In this document: in pieces, positions 50,692 to 59,680 of the stretch
How positions within the stretch are numbered: the first letter of the stretch is position 1
How the letters are laid out: each line of letters opens with the position of its first letter
From: CAWHBO01 sp963827735
GTDB taxonomy: Bacteria > Patescibacteriota > Patescibacteriia > Patescibacteriales > UBA12075
Length of the DNA stretch: 64,000 bases
NCBI GenBank assembly: GCA_963827735.1
Contig: CAWHBO010000003.1
Location: 1 to 64,000, forward strand
Reading direction: 5' to 3'
Notes under the pieces: model-generated
The model's input: only the letters and a program-made list of their open reading frames with translations
Database searches by the model: none
Told to the model about the DNA's origin: nothing
Translations under genes and position numbers: made by a program

Positions 50692-52263
50692 CTATTTGAT
50701 TAAAGATTCTCTTTTCATTTCTGCTGGTTTTTTTATACCTAAAATCTTGAGAATGGTGGGAGCGATATCACCTAAGATCCCATTGGTTTTCAGCTTTATT
50801 TTCCTTAAATTTTTGTTAACCACAATGAAAGGAACCGGGTAAACCGAATGCTTGGTGTCAACTTCTCCGGTTTCAAGATTGATCATCTCTTCAATGTTTC
50901 CATGATCCGCCGTAATAACAACGGTTCCGTTAACCGCCAAATACGCTTTAACGATATTTGCTACCAGCTTATCGATGATTTGACAACTTTTGATACCCGC
51001 TTGAAGATTGCCGGTATGCCCGACCATATCCGGCGCCGCGAAATTCAGCAAAGTAAAATCATATTTCGGGTGTTTGCTCTTCCCTTTGCTTAAATTATCA
51101 ATCACGATCTTTGCCAATTTTTCCGAGCTCATCCCCGGCGTTTCGTCGTATGACCTTACATCCGGGGAAGGGATGATCTCCTGGTCCTCTCCGGCTACTT
51201 TACCCGAGTATCCGCCATTGAAAAAATATGTAACATGGGCGAATTTTTCAGACTCAGCAATATACAGCTGTGAAAAATCTTTCAACTGAGTCGGAAGAGC
51301 AGCTTTGATATCAGCGCCCGGATAGGCTGTTATGATATCATCCAAATCCGGCCCAAAATCCGTCATGGCCACAAAATACAGATGCTCCAAACGCTTTTTT
51401 CTCTTAAAACTTCCGGGGTTCATTTTGTTAAAATCTTCTTGAACAAAAACTTTAGCCAGCTGTCTGGCACGGTCGGATCTTAAATTAAAGAATATCACGC
51501 TATCTCCATCTTGAATTCTGGATTCTTTAGATCTTTCTCCGATCACATATGGCTCAATGAATTCATCACTGTCCCCCCTGTTATAGCTTTCGGTGATTGC
51601 CGCTTTGACTGAATCAGCTTTTCTACCCGTCCCATAAACAAGAGTGTTATACGCTTGTTCGGTTTTGGACCAGCTTTTCTGACGATTCATGCCGTAAAAT
51701 CTCCCCATCACAGTTACGATATGTTCATTTCCCCGAAGCTCGCTCTCCAAATCGTCCAGAAGCTTAAGCGAAGCATACTGCGGCGAATCGCGGCCATCCG
51801 TAAAAAGATGCAAAAATATCTCCTTGACTTTATTTTTCCTAAGGAATGTCAGAATGGCTTTCAGATGTTTTGGATCGCTATGCGGGCTTTGTCCATCAGA
51901 CACCATCCCGACAACATGGATTTTTGAATCCATTTTTCTGATATGCCTGAGCGCTCCGGTAAAAGCGGAATTCTTATAGAATGTTCCATCATCAATCGAC
52001 TGGCTGATCTTAACCACATCCTGTTCAACCAATCTGCCAGCTCCAATGTTCATGTGCCCAGCCTCGCTGTTCCCGACTTGTTTTGGAGGCAGCCCGGCAT
52101 ATTTTCCATGCGCGCGAAGCTTTGTGCTGGGATATTTTTTTACGAGGCCGTTCATGGTCGGTGTTTTAGCCATGGTTACGGCATTGCCTCGGTTTGGAGA
52201 ACAAATGCCCCAACCGTCAAGTATGATAAGGATCAACGGTGTATTTTTTTTGCTAGCAGTCAT
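50692..52263 (-). CDS. gpmI: 2,3-bisphosphoglycerate-independent phosphoglycerate mutase, copy B
   Basis: This 523-residue protein has the complete set of iPGM motifs: 'VGNSEAGHMNIGAG' (catalytic Ser), 'TDGRDSPQ', 'FFNLRSDRARQ', 'YFFNGG', 'DMVGHTGN' and 'ITADHGN'. The substrate block is 'SDGQSPHSDPKHL'. It differs widely from copy A at most other positions, so the duplication is old or one copy was acquired. It starts 23 bases after the enolase stop. Confidence 0.92.
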   Translation of the reverse strand: MTASKKNTPLILIILDGWGICSPNRGNAVTMAKTPTMNGLVKKYPSTKLRAHGKYAGLPPKQVGNSEAGHMNIGAGRLVEQDVVKISQSIDDGTFYKNSAFTGALRHIRKMDSKIHVVGMVSDGQSPHSDPKHLKAILTFLRKNKVKEIFLHLFTDGRDSPQYASLKLLDDLESELRGNEHIVTVMGRFYGMNRQKSWSKTEQAYNTLVYGTGRKADSVKAAITESYNRGDSDEFIEPYVIGERSKESRIQDGDSVIFFNLRSDRARQLAKVFVQEDFNKMNPGSFKRKKRLEHLYFVAMTDFGPDLDDIITAYPGADIKAALPTQLKDFSQLYIAESEKFAHVTYFFNGGYSGKVAGEDQEIIPSPDVRSYDETPGMSSEKLAKIVIDNLSKGKSKHPKYDFTLLNFAAPDMVGHTGNLQAGIKSCQIIDKLVANIVKAYLAVNGTVVITADHGNIEEMINLETGEVDTKHSVYPVPFIVVNKNLRKIKLKTNGILGDIAPTILKILGIKKPAEMKRESLIK

Positions 52264-52286
52264 ATTTTCTAAAATTTTTTAATAAA

Positions 52287-53546
52287 TTAGCTAAGCGAAT
52301 CTTCAATTTCCATAAGCCGGTTATACTTTGCCAGTCTTTCACCGCGCGATAAAGACCCTGATTTGATATAGTCGGCTCCGGCGGCGACCGAAAGATCGGC
52401 GATAAAATCATCGCAAGTTTCCCCGCTGCGGTGAGATACCATCAGTTGGTAATTATGAACTTGGGCCAGCTTTATGCAGGCAATCGTTTCTGAAAGAGTC
52501 CCCACCTGATTCGGTTTGATCAAGACGGCGTTGGCCGCCTTTTCTTTCAAGCCTTTTCTCAGGCGCTCAATGTTGGTTGCAAACAGATCATCTCCAATCA
52601 GCAAGATATGTCCGCCCAATTCTTTTGTCAATTCACGCCAGCCGTCCCAATCGTCTTGCGCCAGGCCGTCTTCAATGGACACGATCGGAAATTTACGGAA
52701 CCACTCATTGTAAAGTCCAATTAACGTATCAGGGGAATATTGCGCTTGATCTAATTTAAATATATATTTCTGCTTGCTGACATCAAAAAGCTCCGAAGAT
52801 CCGACATCCATCCCCAGACCGATGTCTTTTCCCGGAATGTATCCGGCATTGATAACCGCTGCCATGATATATTCCAAAGCTTTGATGCTGGAAAAAATGT
52901 CCGGAGCGTATCCGCCTTCATTCCCCACATCCGTATCCAGCCCGGCGTCTTTTAAAACGACTCCCAGCTCATGAAAAATTTCTGCCCCCATTCTGACTTT
53001 TTCCGAAAAACTGACATTCTTTAGCGGCAAAATCATAAATTCTTGAAAATCCAAATTCGTATCAGCGTGTTTGCCGCCATTAAAGATGTTAAAAGACGGC
53101 GTCGGCAGCTTGAATTTTTTTGAATCAAATCCATACGTTTTAGCAATATACTCATAAAGCTCCAAATCTTGAGCCAATGCTCCGGCTCTGGCCGCTGCTA
53201 AAGAAACAGAAAGAATGGCATTTGCCCCCAAACGTTTTTTGTTTTTCGTTCCGTCCAATTTTATCATAACATCATCAATTTTTTCTTGATTGACGATATC
53301 AATTCCTTTTAGAGCGTCAAAAATCTCGGTGTTAACGTTGGCGATTGCTTTCAGGACTCCCTTGCCGTCATACCTTTTTTTATCGCCGTCCCTAAGTTCC
53401 CAAGCTTCATGGATGCCGGTTGAAGCGCCGGAAGGAACGCTGGCTTTGGAAATTTCTCCGCTATCCAAGATGATTTTTGTTTCAATCGTCGGATTGCCCC
53501 GGGAATCAAGAATTTCTCGCGCTTTTATCGCTTTTATCTTTGCCAT
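52287..53546 (-). CDS. eno: Enolase
   Basis: This 419-residue enzyme converts 2-phosphoglycerate to phosphoenolpyruvate. It has 'REILDSRGNPTIE', 'SVPSGASTGIHEAWELRD', 'HADTNLDFQEFMILPL', 'VGNEGGYAPD', 'IEDGLAQDDW', 'IGDDLFATN', 'LIKPNQVGTL', and 'MVSHRSGETCDDFIADLSV', with all metal and catalytic residues in place. It follows pilin-type genes and precedes two phosphoglycerate mutase genes. The length is close to standard. Confidence 0.97.
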   Translation of the reverse strand: MAKIKAIKAREILDSRGNPTIETKIILDSGEISKASVPSGASTGIHEAWELRDGDKKRYDGKGVLKAIANVNTEIFDALKGIDIVNQEKIDDVMIKLDGTKNKKRLGANAILSVSLAAARAGALAQDLELYEYIAKTYGFDSKKFKLPTPSFNIFNGGKHADTNLDFQEFMILPLKNVSFSEKVRMGAEIFHELGVVLKDAGLDTDVGNEGGYAPDIFSSIKALEYIMAAVINAGYIPGKDIGLGMDVGSSELFDVSKQKYIFKLDQAQYSPDTLIGLYNEWFRKFPIVSIEDGLAQDDWDGWRELTKELGGHILLIGDDLFATNIERLRKGLKEKAANAVLIKPNQVGTLSETIACIKLAQVHNYQLMVSHRSGETCDDFIADLSVAAGADYIKSGSLSRGERLAKYNRLMEIEDSLS

Positions 53547-53561
53547 ACGTCTTTATTTCGT

Positions 53562-53638
53562 GTCATTCGCATTATTCGCGTATTAGCATTATATTCAATA
53601 AAATTATAATGCTAATACACGAATGAAATGCAAATGAC
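53562..53638. repeat. Imperfect inverted repeat before eno
   Basis: GTCATTCGCATTATTCGCG…TAGCATTATA pairs with TATAATGCTAATAC…GAAATGCAAATGAC, arms of about 33 bases with two mismatches and a small gap. It shares ATTCGC/ATTAGC steps with 25601-25748 and 29464-29559, which links three distant sites. It lies just after the pilin gene's 3' end. Confidence 0.8.
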
Positions 53639-53667
53639 GCGAATAATGATTAAACATTTATCTAATC

Positions 53668-54273
53668 CTATTTGATGATTTTTATAACATCGTCGCAATC
53701 ATTGGCTCCCGCGCCGTCCAAAGGACCGATCCCGTTCGGACCGTAAGAGCCGACTGCAACCACATTGCTGGAAACCGTACCATCCGCGCAACCCCATGGC
53801 TTGCCGTATTCATCAACCATATAGTCAGTATCAAAAAAATACTGGTTATCCCAAGGGTCTTCCGGTATCCTCGGCATGTACGGACCGGACCAGCTGGGGA
53901 AAGGAGCGGCGGTATCATTTGTCACAATTCCGGAAACACCATCATTCAGGCTATGCGCGCAAGTGTTCGGGACAGCGCTGTCATCCGGCCCGCAGATCTC
54001 ATTGTCAGCGGGGCACAATGCCCCCAAATCCGTGCAGACTGTGTTATACTGCTGATGCCCCGGCCATTCCAACGCATCATTGGCCAGCAGTGTGATGGCT
54101 TTAAAAATCTGATCAACATCGCTCTGCGCTTTCGTAACCATGGCTTTCTTCCTTGCCAAATTTACGCCGGCGGCGGCCAATGTTGACAAGAGACCAATGA
54201 TGGCAATCACAACCAACAACTCTATCAACGTAAAACCAAGATTTTTTTCTGTCATTTGCTTATTTTTTTTCAT
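53668..54273 (-). CDS. Type IV pilin-like prepilin (GspG/PilA type)
   Basis: This 201-residue protein has a short basic leader ending in 'KNLG', then the class III signal 'FTLIELLVVIAIIGLLSTLAAAG' (about residues 14-36). Prepilin peptidase would cut after the Gly and methylate the Phe. The C-terminal head has Cys residues and 'PYMPRIPEDPWDNQYFFD', the GspG-like calcium-site region. A start at ATG 54255 (MTEKNLGF) is also possible. It sits 14 bases after the EF-hand-like gene as transcribed. Confidence 0.9.
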   Translation of the reverse strand: MKKNKQMTEKNLGFTLIELLVVIAIIGLLSTLAAAGVNLARKKAMVTKAQSDVDQIFKAITLLANDALEWPGHQQYNTVCTDLGALCPADNEICGPDDSAVPNTCAHSLNDGVSGIVTNDTAAPFPSWSGPYMPRIPEDPWDNQYFFDTDYMVDEYGKPWGCADGTVSSNVVAVGSYGPNGIGPLDGAGANDCDDVIKIIK

Positions 54274-54287
54274 GCCTATGCTTGATG

Positions 54288-55022
54288 CTAGTTAATGATT
54301 TTCCCCGCTCCGTTGGGATTGTATCCGCCTTTAATTTCGTCCCTATCACTGTAGCCATCGCTGTCGGTATCGGGATTGTTTATGTCTGAACCGTATTTTT
54401 GCTCATCCGCGTCAAAAAGCCCGTCAGAATCAGAATCTTTCATCTCTGAAACCGATTCTGTGCCGGTCGCGATTTCCGGGGTATCGCTTGCCATTTCCGG
54501 TTCTTCAAACTGCGTCGGCGCTTGCAATTCGGTTGAAGAAGCGCTTATAACTTCTTCGCACCAGACAACTGATGTATCACAATCCAGTTTGTTTGACATG
54601 AATCCTTCCCCACAATTTCCGCTGGAGTCAACTTCACTGAATCCATGCTTTTTCATTTTTTCAAGCGAAGCCAAACAGCAATTGTCTTTGCATCTGCCGG
54701 CCGTATCCGCGCTTTCTGTCTTGATGATCGCTTCGCTCTGCTTGTTCATGCTGCCTGTTATCTTTCCGACTTCCGTAAACAGATAATACCCTACATAAAT
54801 AACGATGGCGGCGATGATTATGCTCAATGATATCCCAATGATAGAATAACGCTTTCCCCGCTTCTTGCCCTTGGACACAAGATTATCAATATGTTCTTCC
54901 AGGGAGATCTTTGGGGAAGGAATTTCCGGTTCCGCTTTTGTTTCAGCAGGAACGGAGGGCTTTTCTGATTCAAGCGCGGGAGTGGGAGTATTGGGCGGGT
55001 TGTTTTCTAGGTTTTCGAACAT
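54288..55022 (-). CDS. Membrane protein with C-terminal calcium-binding-like repeats
   Basis: This 244-residue protein has a Pro/Glu-rich cytoplasmic head, one membrane helix (about residues 62-85, 'GISLSIIIAAIVIYVGYYLF'), a Cys-rich segment, and a C-terminal 'DSDSDGLFDADEQKYGSD…DTDSDGYSDRDE' region. The latter matches thrombospondin type 3 or EF-hand-like calcium-binding repeats. Placed directly before the pilin gene, it may be a pilus-associated protein; this is inferred. Confidence 0.72.
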   Translation of the reverse strand: MFENLENNPPNTPTPALESEKPSVPAETKAEPEIPSPKISLEEHIDNLVSKGKKRGKRYSIIGISLSIIIAAIVIYVGYYLFTEVGKITGSMNKQSEAIIKTESADTAGRCKDNCCLASLEKMKKHGFSEVDSSGNCGEGFMSNKLDCDTSVVWCEEVISASSTELQAPTQFEEPEMASDTPEIATGTESVSEMKDSDSDGLFDADEQKYGSDINNPDTDSDGYSDRDEIKGGYNPNGAGKIIN

Positions 55023-55085
55023 ACGTAAAAATGTAAAATGACTGTTTAAAATTTAAAATTATTATTTATTATTATGAATTGTTAC

Positions 55086-55215
55086 TAATGTCAAATTTCC
55101 AATTTCAAATTTCCAATCAAATCCTAATTTCAAATGACAAAATATTAATATATTTGAATTTGAAATTAGGATTTTGAAATTGATTTGTCATTGGAAATTG
55201 GAAATTTGACATTAG
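55086..55215. repeat. Long imperfect inverted repeat between pgk and the EF-hand-like gene
   Basis: Arms of about 60 bases read TAATGTCAAATTTCCAATTTC… and its rough complement. The units AATTTCCA and AATTTCAA recall those at 30594-30712. No gene lies in the 247-base gap 55023-55269. Confidence 0.75.
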
Positions 55216-55269
55216 GTATATTGATTATGATTATTTCAATTTTTAACTTTAAATTATCATTTTGCATTT

Positions 55270-56445
55270 TCAATTTTTTCCAAATATCCCCGTCAGCCCC
55301 GGCATCTTCTCCCCGCCGACAAACGACAGCATCGCTCCCCCTCCGGTGGATACCCAATCAACGTACTCTATCATCTTCGTCATTTTGAGCGCTTCCACTG
55401 TCTCTCCGCCCCCGACGACTCCGTAGGCTTTTCCTTTTGATCGGCTGGCAACGAGTCGGGCAATCGTCATGGTTCCGTGTTTGAAATCCTTCAATTCAAA
55501 AAAACCCATCGGTCCGTTCCAGAACAAGGTGCCGGCTTGGTTTATATAGTGCGCGTACAACTTCAAAGTTTCCGGTCCAATGTCAAAGATATAGTCATTC
55601 TTCCCAACATGATTGACGCTTTTCACCTGCGCTTTGCCGCCTTCCTTATCGGTGCTGACAACCACGTCCACCGGAAGCAAAACTTTTTTAAATATATGTT
55701 TTTTTATGAAATAAACGCCGGCCGTATCCACCAAAGATTTCCCCACTTCCAAATTCGCCGCCGCCAGAAAATCATTTGCCAGCGCTCCACCGATCAGGAG
55801 ATGATCAGCTTTTTTGTTCATGGTTTTTATCAAAGGAATCTTGGTTTCCAATTTCGCTCCGCCAAGGATGGCGACCAAAGGCTTTTGCGAAGTAAAACTT
55901 TTCATAAGTTCCGCAACTTCTTTTTCAAGATGTAAACCGGCATAAGACGGTAAATACCCCTTTATGGCGCCCACAGAAGCCTGCGCTCTGTGGCTGACGG
56001 AAAAAGCTTCGTTGATGTATAAATCTCCGTATTTTGCCAATTTTTTCGCGAATTGTTTGCTGTCTTTGAGCTCGCCTTTATCAAATCTGATGTTATCAAG
56101 CATGACAATTTCTCCCGGTTTCAAATTCGCGACTGCGGTAGACGCCTTGAACCCCAGTATATCTCTGACATACTCAACTTTTTGACCCAAAAGATGACTC
56201 AATCGTTCAGCAATCGGCGCCAAAGAAAATTCTTCTTTTTCAATATCTTCCGGTTTGGGCTGTCCAAGATGCGCGATGATTACGATCTTGCATTGGTTTT
56301 CAACAAGCAGTCTCAAGGTCTCCAACTGCTCAACAATCCTAAAATCATCCAACACTTTCCCGTTTTTTATGGGAACGTTAAAATCAGCCCTGATGATGAT
56401 TCGTTTGCCGAAAATATCGGCAGATTTTATTGATTTTATTTTCAT
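55270..56445 (-). CDS. pgk: Phosphoglycerate kinase
   Basis: This 391-residue enzyme has 'KRIIIRADFNVPIKNGKVLDDFRI' (N-domain), 'IVIIAHLGQPKPED', 'ILGGAKLETKIPL', 'FWNGPMGFFELKDF', 'GGGETVEAL' and 'STGGGAMLSFVGGEKMPGL'. It makes ATP and 3-phosphoglycerate from 1,3-bisphosphoglycerate. With two mutases and enolase it completes the lower part of glycolysis on one strand. Its 3' end is followed by a hairpin-rich stretch. Confidence 0.97.
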   Translation of the reverse strand: MKIKSIKSADIFGKRIIIRADFNVPIKNGKVLDDFRIVEQLETLRLLVENQCKIVIIAHLGQPKPEDIEKEEFSLAPIAERLSHLLGQKVEYVRDILGFKASTAVANLKPGEIVMLDNIRFDKGELKDSKQFAKKLAKYGDLYINEAFSVSHRAQASVGAIKGYLPSYAGLHLEKEVAELMKSFTSQKPLVAILGGAKLETKIPLIKTMNKKADHLLIGGALANDFLAAANLEVGKSLVDTAGVYFIKKHIFKKVLLPVDVVVSTDKEGGKAQVKSVNHVGKNDYIFDIGPETLKLYAHYINQAGTLFWNGPMGFFELKDFKHGTMTIARLVASRSKGKAYGVVGGGETVEALKMTKMIEYVDWVSTGGGAMLSFVGGEKMPGLTGIFGKN

Positions 56446-56455
56446 AGTATTTAGA

Positions 56456-56560
56456 CTCCTACAAAATACAAATTATTACGAATATACCAATCGCAATCTC
56501 TGCAGTTTAAATATGTATATTATTGAATTCGTATATTCGTACAAATTCGTATTTCGTAGT
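56456..56560. repeat. Imperfect inverted repeat before pgk
   Basis: ACAAAATACAAATTATTACGAATATA pairs with TATATTCGTACAAATTCGTATTTCGTAG; arms about 30 bases. It lies in the 5' leader of pgk, between the promoter at 56579 and the ATG at 56445. A similar structure lies in the rplJ leader at 39157-39262. Confidence 0.75.
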
Positions 56561-56578
56561 CTTATTCACATTGTTTAT

Positions 56579-56609
56579 ATTATAACATATTTAACCAAAT
56601 AAAAACAAA
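56579..56609 (-). promoter_or_regulatory. Promoter upstream of pgk
   Basis: On the - strand TGTTATAAT (56587-56579) is an extended -10 box. TTGTTT lies 18 bases upstream as a weak -35. The leader would be about 125 bases and includes the imperfect hairpin at 56456-56560. Confidence 0.6.
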
Positions 56610-56610
56610 T

Positions 56611-56642
56611 AAAAAAAACCTATTTCTCAAATCAAAATAGGC
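56611..56642 (-). terminator. Terminator after murJ
   Basis: On the - strand GCCTATTTTGATTTGAGAAATAGG forms a short stem (CCTATTT/AAATAGG) followed by eight T. It lies about 20 bases after the murJ stop and separates it from pgk. Confidence 0.8.
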
Positions 56643-56663
56643 AAAAACATTTTAAGCAAAAAT

Positions 56664-58307
56664 TTAAATTCCTCTGGCCTCGCTCTTATCATCCGTATCC
56701 ACTTTTCTCCAGTTTATCCGGCGCTTGATGGAATTCCAGATCAAAAAGAATTCTTCGCTCCTGAGAAGCGAACAAAATGCGATGTAAGCTAAAATTCCGA
56801 TGATGCCGGCAAAAATTCCCTGCGCGAAAACTCCAAAAGTCCGGGACATATCAATGTACGGCCAAACGACAAGCTTTGATCCTTGGATGGCGACGCCGGC
56901 AAACAGCGCGGCGGCGCAGATTTTGGAAGTGGATACGAGGATGCGCTTTTCATCCATATCCCCGATCTCAAAACGAAGCGACAGCCAGAGCAAAGCAAAA
57001 TTTAAGATATTGGCCAATGAAAACGCTAAAGCTAAACCGGCGACACCAAATTTGCGGTTAAAATACAGGGCCAAAACCACATTGACCGCCGATGAAAACA
57101 ACCCGATAAAAAAAGGGGTTTTTGAATTATGGCGGGCATAACACACCCTGACAAGCAGCGGAATGGAGGCTTGGGCAAAAAGTGAAATGATAAAAAATCC
57201 CATGCTGTTGATGGTAAGCACCGTATCCTCCCAATTGAACTGCCCGGTGCCAAGAACTACTCTGATAATTTGAGCGCGCAAAGTAAGCAAAAGCACAGTG
57301 GAGGGAACGATAAAAAATATGATCTGGCGAAAAACATGGGAAAAATTATCAATCAATTTTTTCCGGTCAAAGGCTACGGCAGACAAAGTCGGGAAAGCCG
57401 CGATCGCAAAAGAAATTCCAAAAATCCCGACTGGAAAAGATTGAAGATTGTTGGAAAAATTAAAGATGGCAAGCGATCCGGCAGCCAAAGTTGAAGCGAT
57501 GACCGTGATGGTCATGATTTCAATCTGCGAAATCGCGAGGCTCATGGTTCGGGGAATCATCATGACCGCAATATTTTTTAAATTCTTTGCTTTAAGGTCA
57601 ATTTTTGGAAAATAATGAAATCCCAGAGAGAAGACGGAAGGTATCTGTACGCACATATGAAGAAAAGCGCCCATCACCACGCCCCAAGCCAAACCGCGCA
57701 CGCCGTATGTCGGGACCAGATAAAGCGCGCCGGCAATGATGCCGAGATTATACAGGATGGGCGCGAGGGAATATACCAAGAAACGCTTGAACGATTGCAA
57801 GATTCCACCGAGCACTCCGGAAATGCCGAGAAAAATCGGAGACAGGAACATGATCCGGGACAAAGTCACGGTCATGTCCAGCTTGTCGCCGCTAAAACCG
57901 GGAGTTATGAGCTTCATGAGAAAAGGCGAAACCAGAATCCCGATGCCGGACAAAACCACCACCACCACAAACAAAACGTTGATGAGATTGCTGGTAAATT
58001 CCCAAGCTTCTTTGTTCGGACATTTCAAAAAGTGAAAACGCTCTTTACAATTCGTGTCTTTGATGAGCGCGGTAAGGATTGGAACGAATCCGGCTGACAA
58101 CGCTCCCAGAATGAGGAGATTAAAGATCATATCCGGCACGCGGAAAGCGGCATAGTAAGCGTCCAGCGTATCCCCGGCCCCGAACTGACCGGCCAAGATA
58201 CGATCACGGTATATCCCCAGGAACCGGCTCGCAAGCGAAGACAGCGCCACCAGGAGCGCCGCGACGGTTATGCTATTGATTTGTCCGGAAAAAAGTTTTT
58301 TGATCAT
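56664..58307 (-). CDS. murJ: Lipid II flippase MurJ
   Basis: This 547-residue protein has about fourteen hydrophobic segments. It has the MurJ/MviN pattern: 'RFLGIYRDRILAGQFGAGDTLDAYYAAFRVPDMIFNLL', 'GALSAGFVPILTAL', 'RTMSLAISQIEIMTITVIAS', and 'FGISFAIAAFPTLSAVAFDRKKL'. MurJ flips lipid II across the cytoplasmic membrane. It ends in a terminator and is preceded upstream by the octamer repeat. Confidence 0.95.
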   Translation of the reverse strand: MIKKLFSGQINSITVAALLVALSSLASRFLGIYRDRILAGQFGAGDTLDAYYAAFRVPDMIFNLLILGALSAGFVPILTALIKDTNCKERFHFLKCPNKEAWEFTSNLINVLFVVVVVLSGIGILVSPFLMKLITPGFSGDKLDMTVTLSRIMFLSPIFLGISGVLGGILQSFKRFLVYSLAPILYNLGIIAGALYLVPTYGVRGLAWGVVMGAFLHMCVQIPSVFSLGFHYFPKIDLKAKNLKNIAVMMIPRTMSLAISQIEIMTITVIASTLAAGSLAIFNFSNNLQSFPVGIFGISFAIAAFPTLSAVAFDRKKLIDNFSHVFRQIIFFIVPSTVLLLTLRAQIIRVVLGTGQFNWEDTVLTINSMGFFIISLFAQASIPLLVRVCYARHNSKTPFFIGLFSSAVNVVLALYFNRKFGVAGLALAFSLANILNFALLWLSLRFEIGDMDEKRILVSTSKICAAALFAGVAIQGSKLVVWPYIDMSRTFGVFAQGIFAGIIGILAYIAFCSLLRSEEFFLIWNSIKRRINWRKVDTDDKSEARGI

Positions 58308-58432
58308 TTTTCGCTGATTACACTGATTGCGCTGATAGCGCTGATTTTAAAATTTTATATTTATTTCTACTTAACTCTATATGAAATTTTCCAGTTTTTG
58401 TTCTTCTTCAACAGGAAGCCTTTAATGTTCCT
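58308..58432. other. Short AT-rich spacer upstream of murJ
   Basis: The 257-base gap before murJ holds short GCTGATT-type steps (58309-58345) and then the octamer array. I see no gene or clear promoter in it. Confidence 0.5.
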
Positions 58433-58560
58433 TTTCCCAATTTCCCAATTTCCCAATTTCCCAATTTCCCAATTTCCCAATTTCCCAATTTCCCAATTTC
58501 CCAATTTCCCAATTTCCCAATTTCCCAATTTCCCAATTTCCCAATTTCCCAATTTCCCAA
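58433..58560 (-). repeat. Sixteen perfect octamer repeats after the PfkB kinase gene
   Basis: Sixteen copies of TTTCCCAA (TTGGGAAA on the coding strand), with no differences, lie directly after the kinase stop codon TAG with only a partial unit between. The same unit is found after galU (19542-19585). The unit has no stop trinucleotide, so an open frame runs through it in both directions; such frames are not genes. Confidence 0.95.
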
Positions 58561-58564
58561 TTTC

Positions 58565-59566
58565 CTACTTCACCAACCTAATCTTCTTAAGTATAGAGCT
58601 CCGAGTGAGCAGCCCATTCTGCGCCCCTTGCTGACTGATCACTGAAGCCGTGTTGGCGACGCTCATCTTCATGGCTTTCTTGATATCACCTTTAAACAGC
58701 TTGAGGCCGGCAACGAAGGTGGAACCGAAGGCGTCTCCGACTCCGGTGGTATCCACTCTGGTCTTTTCCGTGAAGATGTTCTGATGGTAGAAAGTCTTGC
58801 CGTCATACGCGTCCGCGCCGTATTTTCCATTCGTTATAACGACGATCTCCGGACCGAAAGATTTGAGCATCGTTAGCAGATTGTTCATGTTGCAAAGGAA
58901 GTCTTGGCTTTTGTCTTTGCAGACCGGATTGGTTACCATAAGTTCCAGCGCCTCATCTTTGTTGACGGTTAAAATGGAAGTCTTGGCTAAAAATTTCCCG
59001 ATCTGCTCAAACCCGGCATGGAGCTGAATGTGCCCGGGGTTCCACATGATCTTGGCTTTGGACTTGAACACTCCGCCAAGCACCTGTTGCCAGTGTCCGG
59101 AAAGCGAAGTCAGATAAACCCATTCTGAATCATTGAGCAACTTTATTTCTTTCTGTTTGATTGATAACTTAGCGTTAGACGCGCGATTGGAAAAAACCAC
59201 ATGCTCGTGTTCCTGCCCAACCAGCAAAAAAGAAAAGCCGGTAGACTCGTCTTTGACTTTCTGAATGTGCTTGGCGTCAACATTGCGAGATTGGAAATTC
59301 TTGATAATCCGCTCTCCCCTATCATCATTGCCGATTGCCACCAAGGATGACACTTTGAATCCGAGCCGTGCCAAACAGACGGCGGCATTCGCCGCCCCGC
59401 CCCCATACGTGGTGTATGCTTTATCAACTTTGATCTTGGCGCCAAATTCAAAAGCCAAGAGCCTCTGCTGTAAGATGTCTTGCTTGTTATCAATGATGAG
59501 CCCCTCCTTGGTATAAACGGCGATATCCTCCGTGGCGCCGCCGATGGTTACAAAATCAAATTTCAT
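58565..59566 (-). CDS. PfkB family sugar kinase
   Basis: This 333-residue kinase has 'TIGGATEDIAVYT' near the N-terminus, 'TYGGGAANAAVCLARLGFKVSSLVAIGNDDRGE' and the ATP/anion-binding 'DTTGVGDAFGSTFVAGL' near residues 268-284, where the Asp is the catalytic base. The family phosphorylates sugars or nucleosides. The substrate is not certain. Its stop codon abuts the octamer array. Confidence 0.9.
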   Translation of the reverse strand: MKFDFVTIGGATEDIAVYTKEGLIIDNKQDILQQRLLAFEFGAKIKVDKAYTTYGGGAANAAVCLARLGFKVSSLVAIGNDDRGERIIKNFQSRNVDAKHIQKVKDESTGFSFLLVGQEHEHVVFSNRASNAKLSIKQKEIKLLNDSEWVYLTSLSGHWQQVLGGVFKSKAKIMWNPGHIQLHAGFEQIGKFLAKTSILTVNKDEALELMVTNPVCKDKSQDFLCNMNNLLTMLKSFGPEIVVITNGKYGADAYDGKTFYHQNIFTEKTRVDTTGVGDAFGSTFVAGLKLFKGDIKKAMKMSVANTASVISQQGAQNGLLTRSSILKKIRLVK

Positions 59567-59658
59567 ATTACAAAGTACGAATCAGCGCGAAAATACTAAT
59601 AATAAACAGTAAAAACCGCACTAGTATTCGTTATTTTTTATGATTAAATCTTAATGTT

Positions 59659-59667
59659 AGTATATCA
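59659..59667 (-). promoter_or_regulatory. Extended -10 promoter upstream of the PfkB kinase
   Basis: TGATATACT on the - strand fits TGnTATACT. It lies about 90 bases before the ATG. No good -35 box is evident. Confidence 0.4.
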
Positions 59668-59680
59668 TAATCTTTTGTAT

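Noticed and set aside
57615..58097. 160-residue + strand open frame inside murJ
   Set aside because: It lies antisense to a clear MurJ coding frame and has no start signal or recognisable domain.
58281..58634. Long open frames on both strands through the octamer array (repeating NWEIGKLG or FPISQFPN peptides)
   Set aside because: They exist only because the 8-bp unit has no stop trinucleotide; no start site or family supports a gene.
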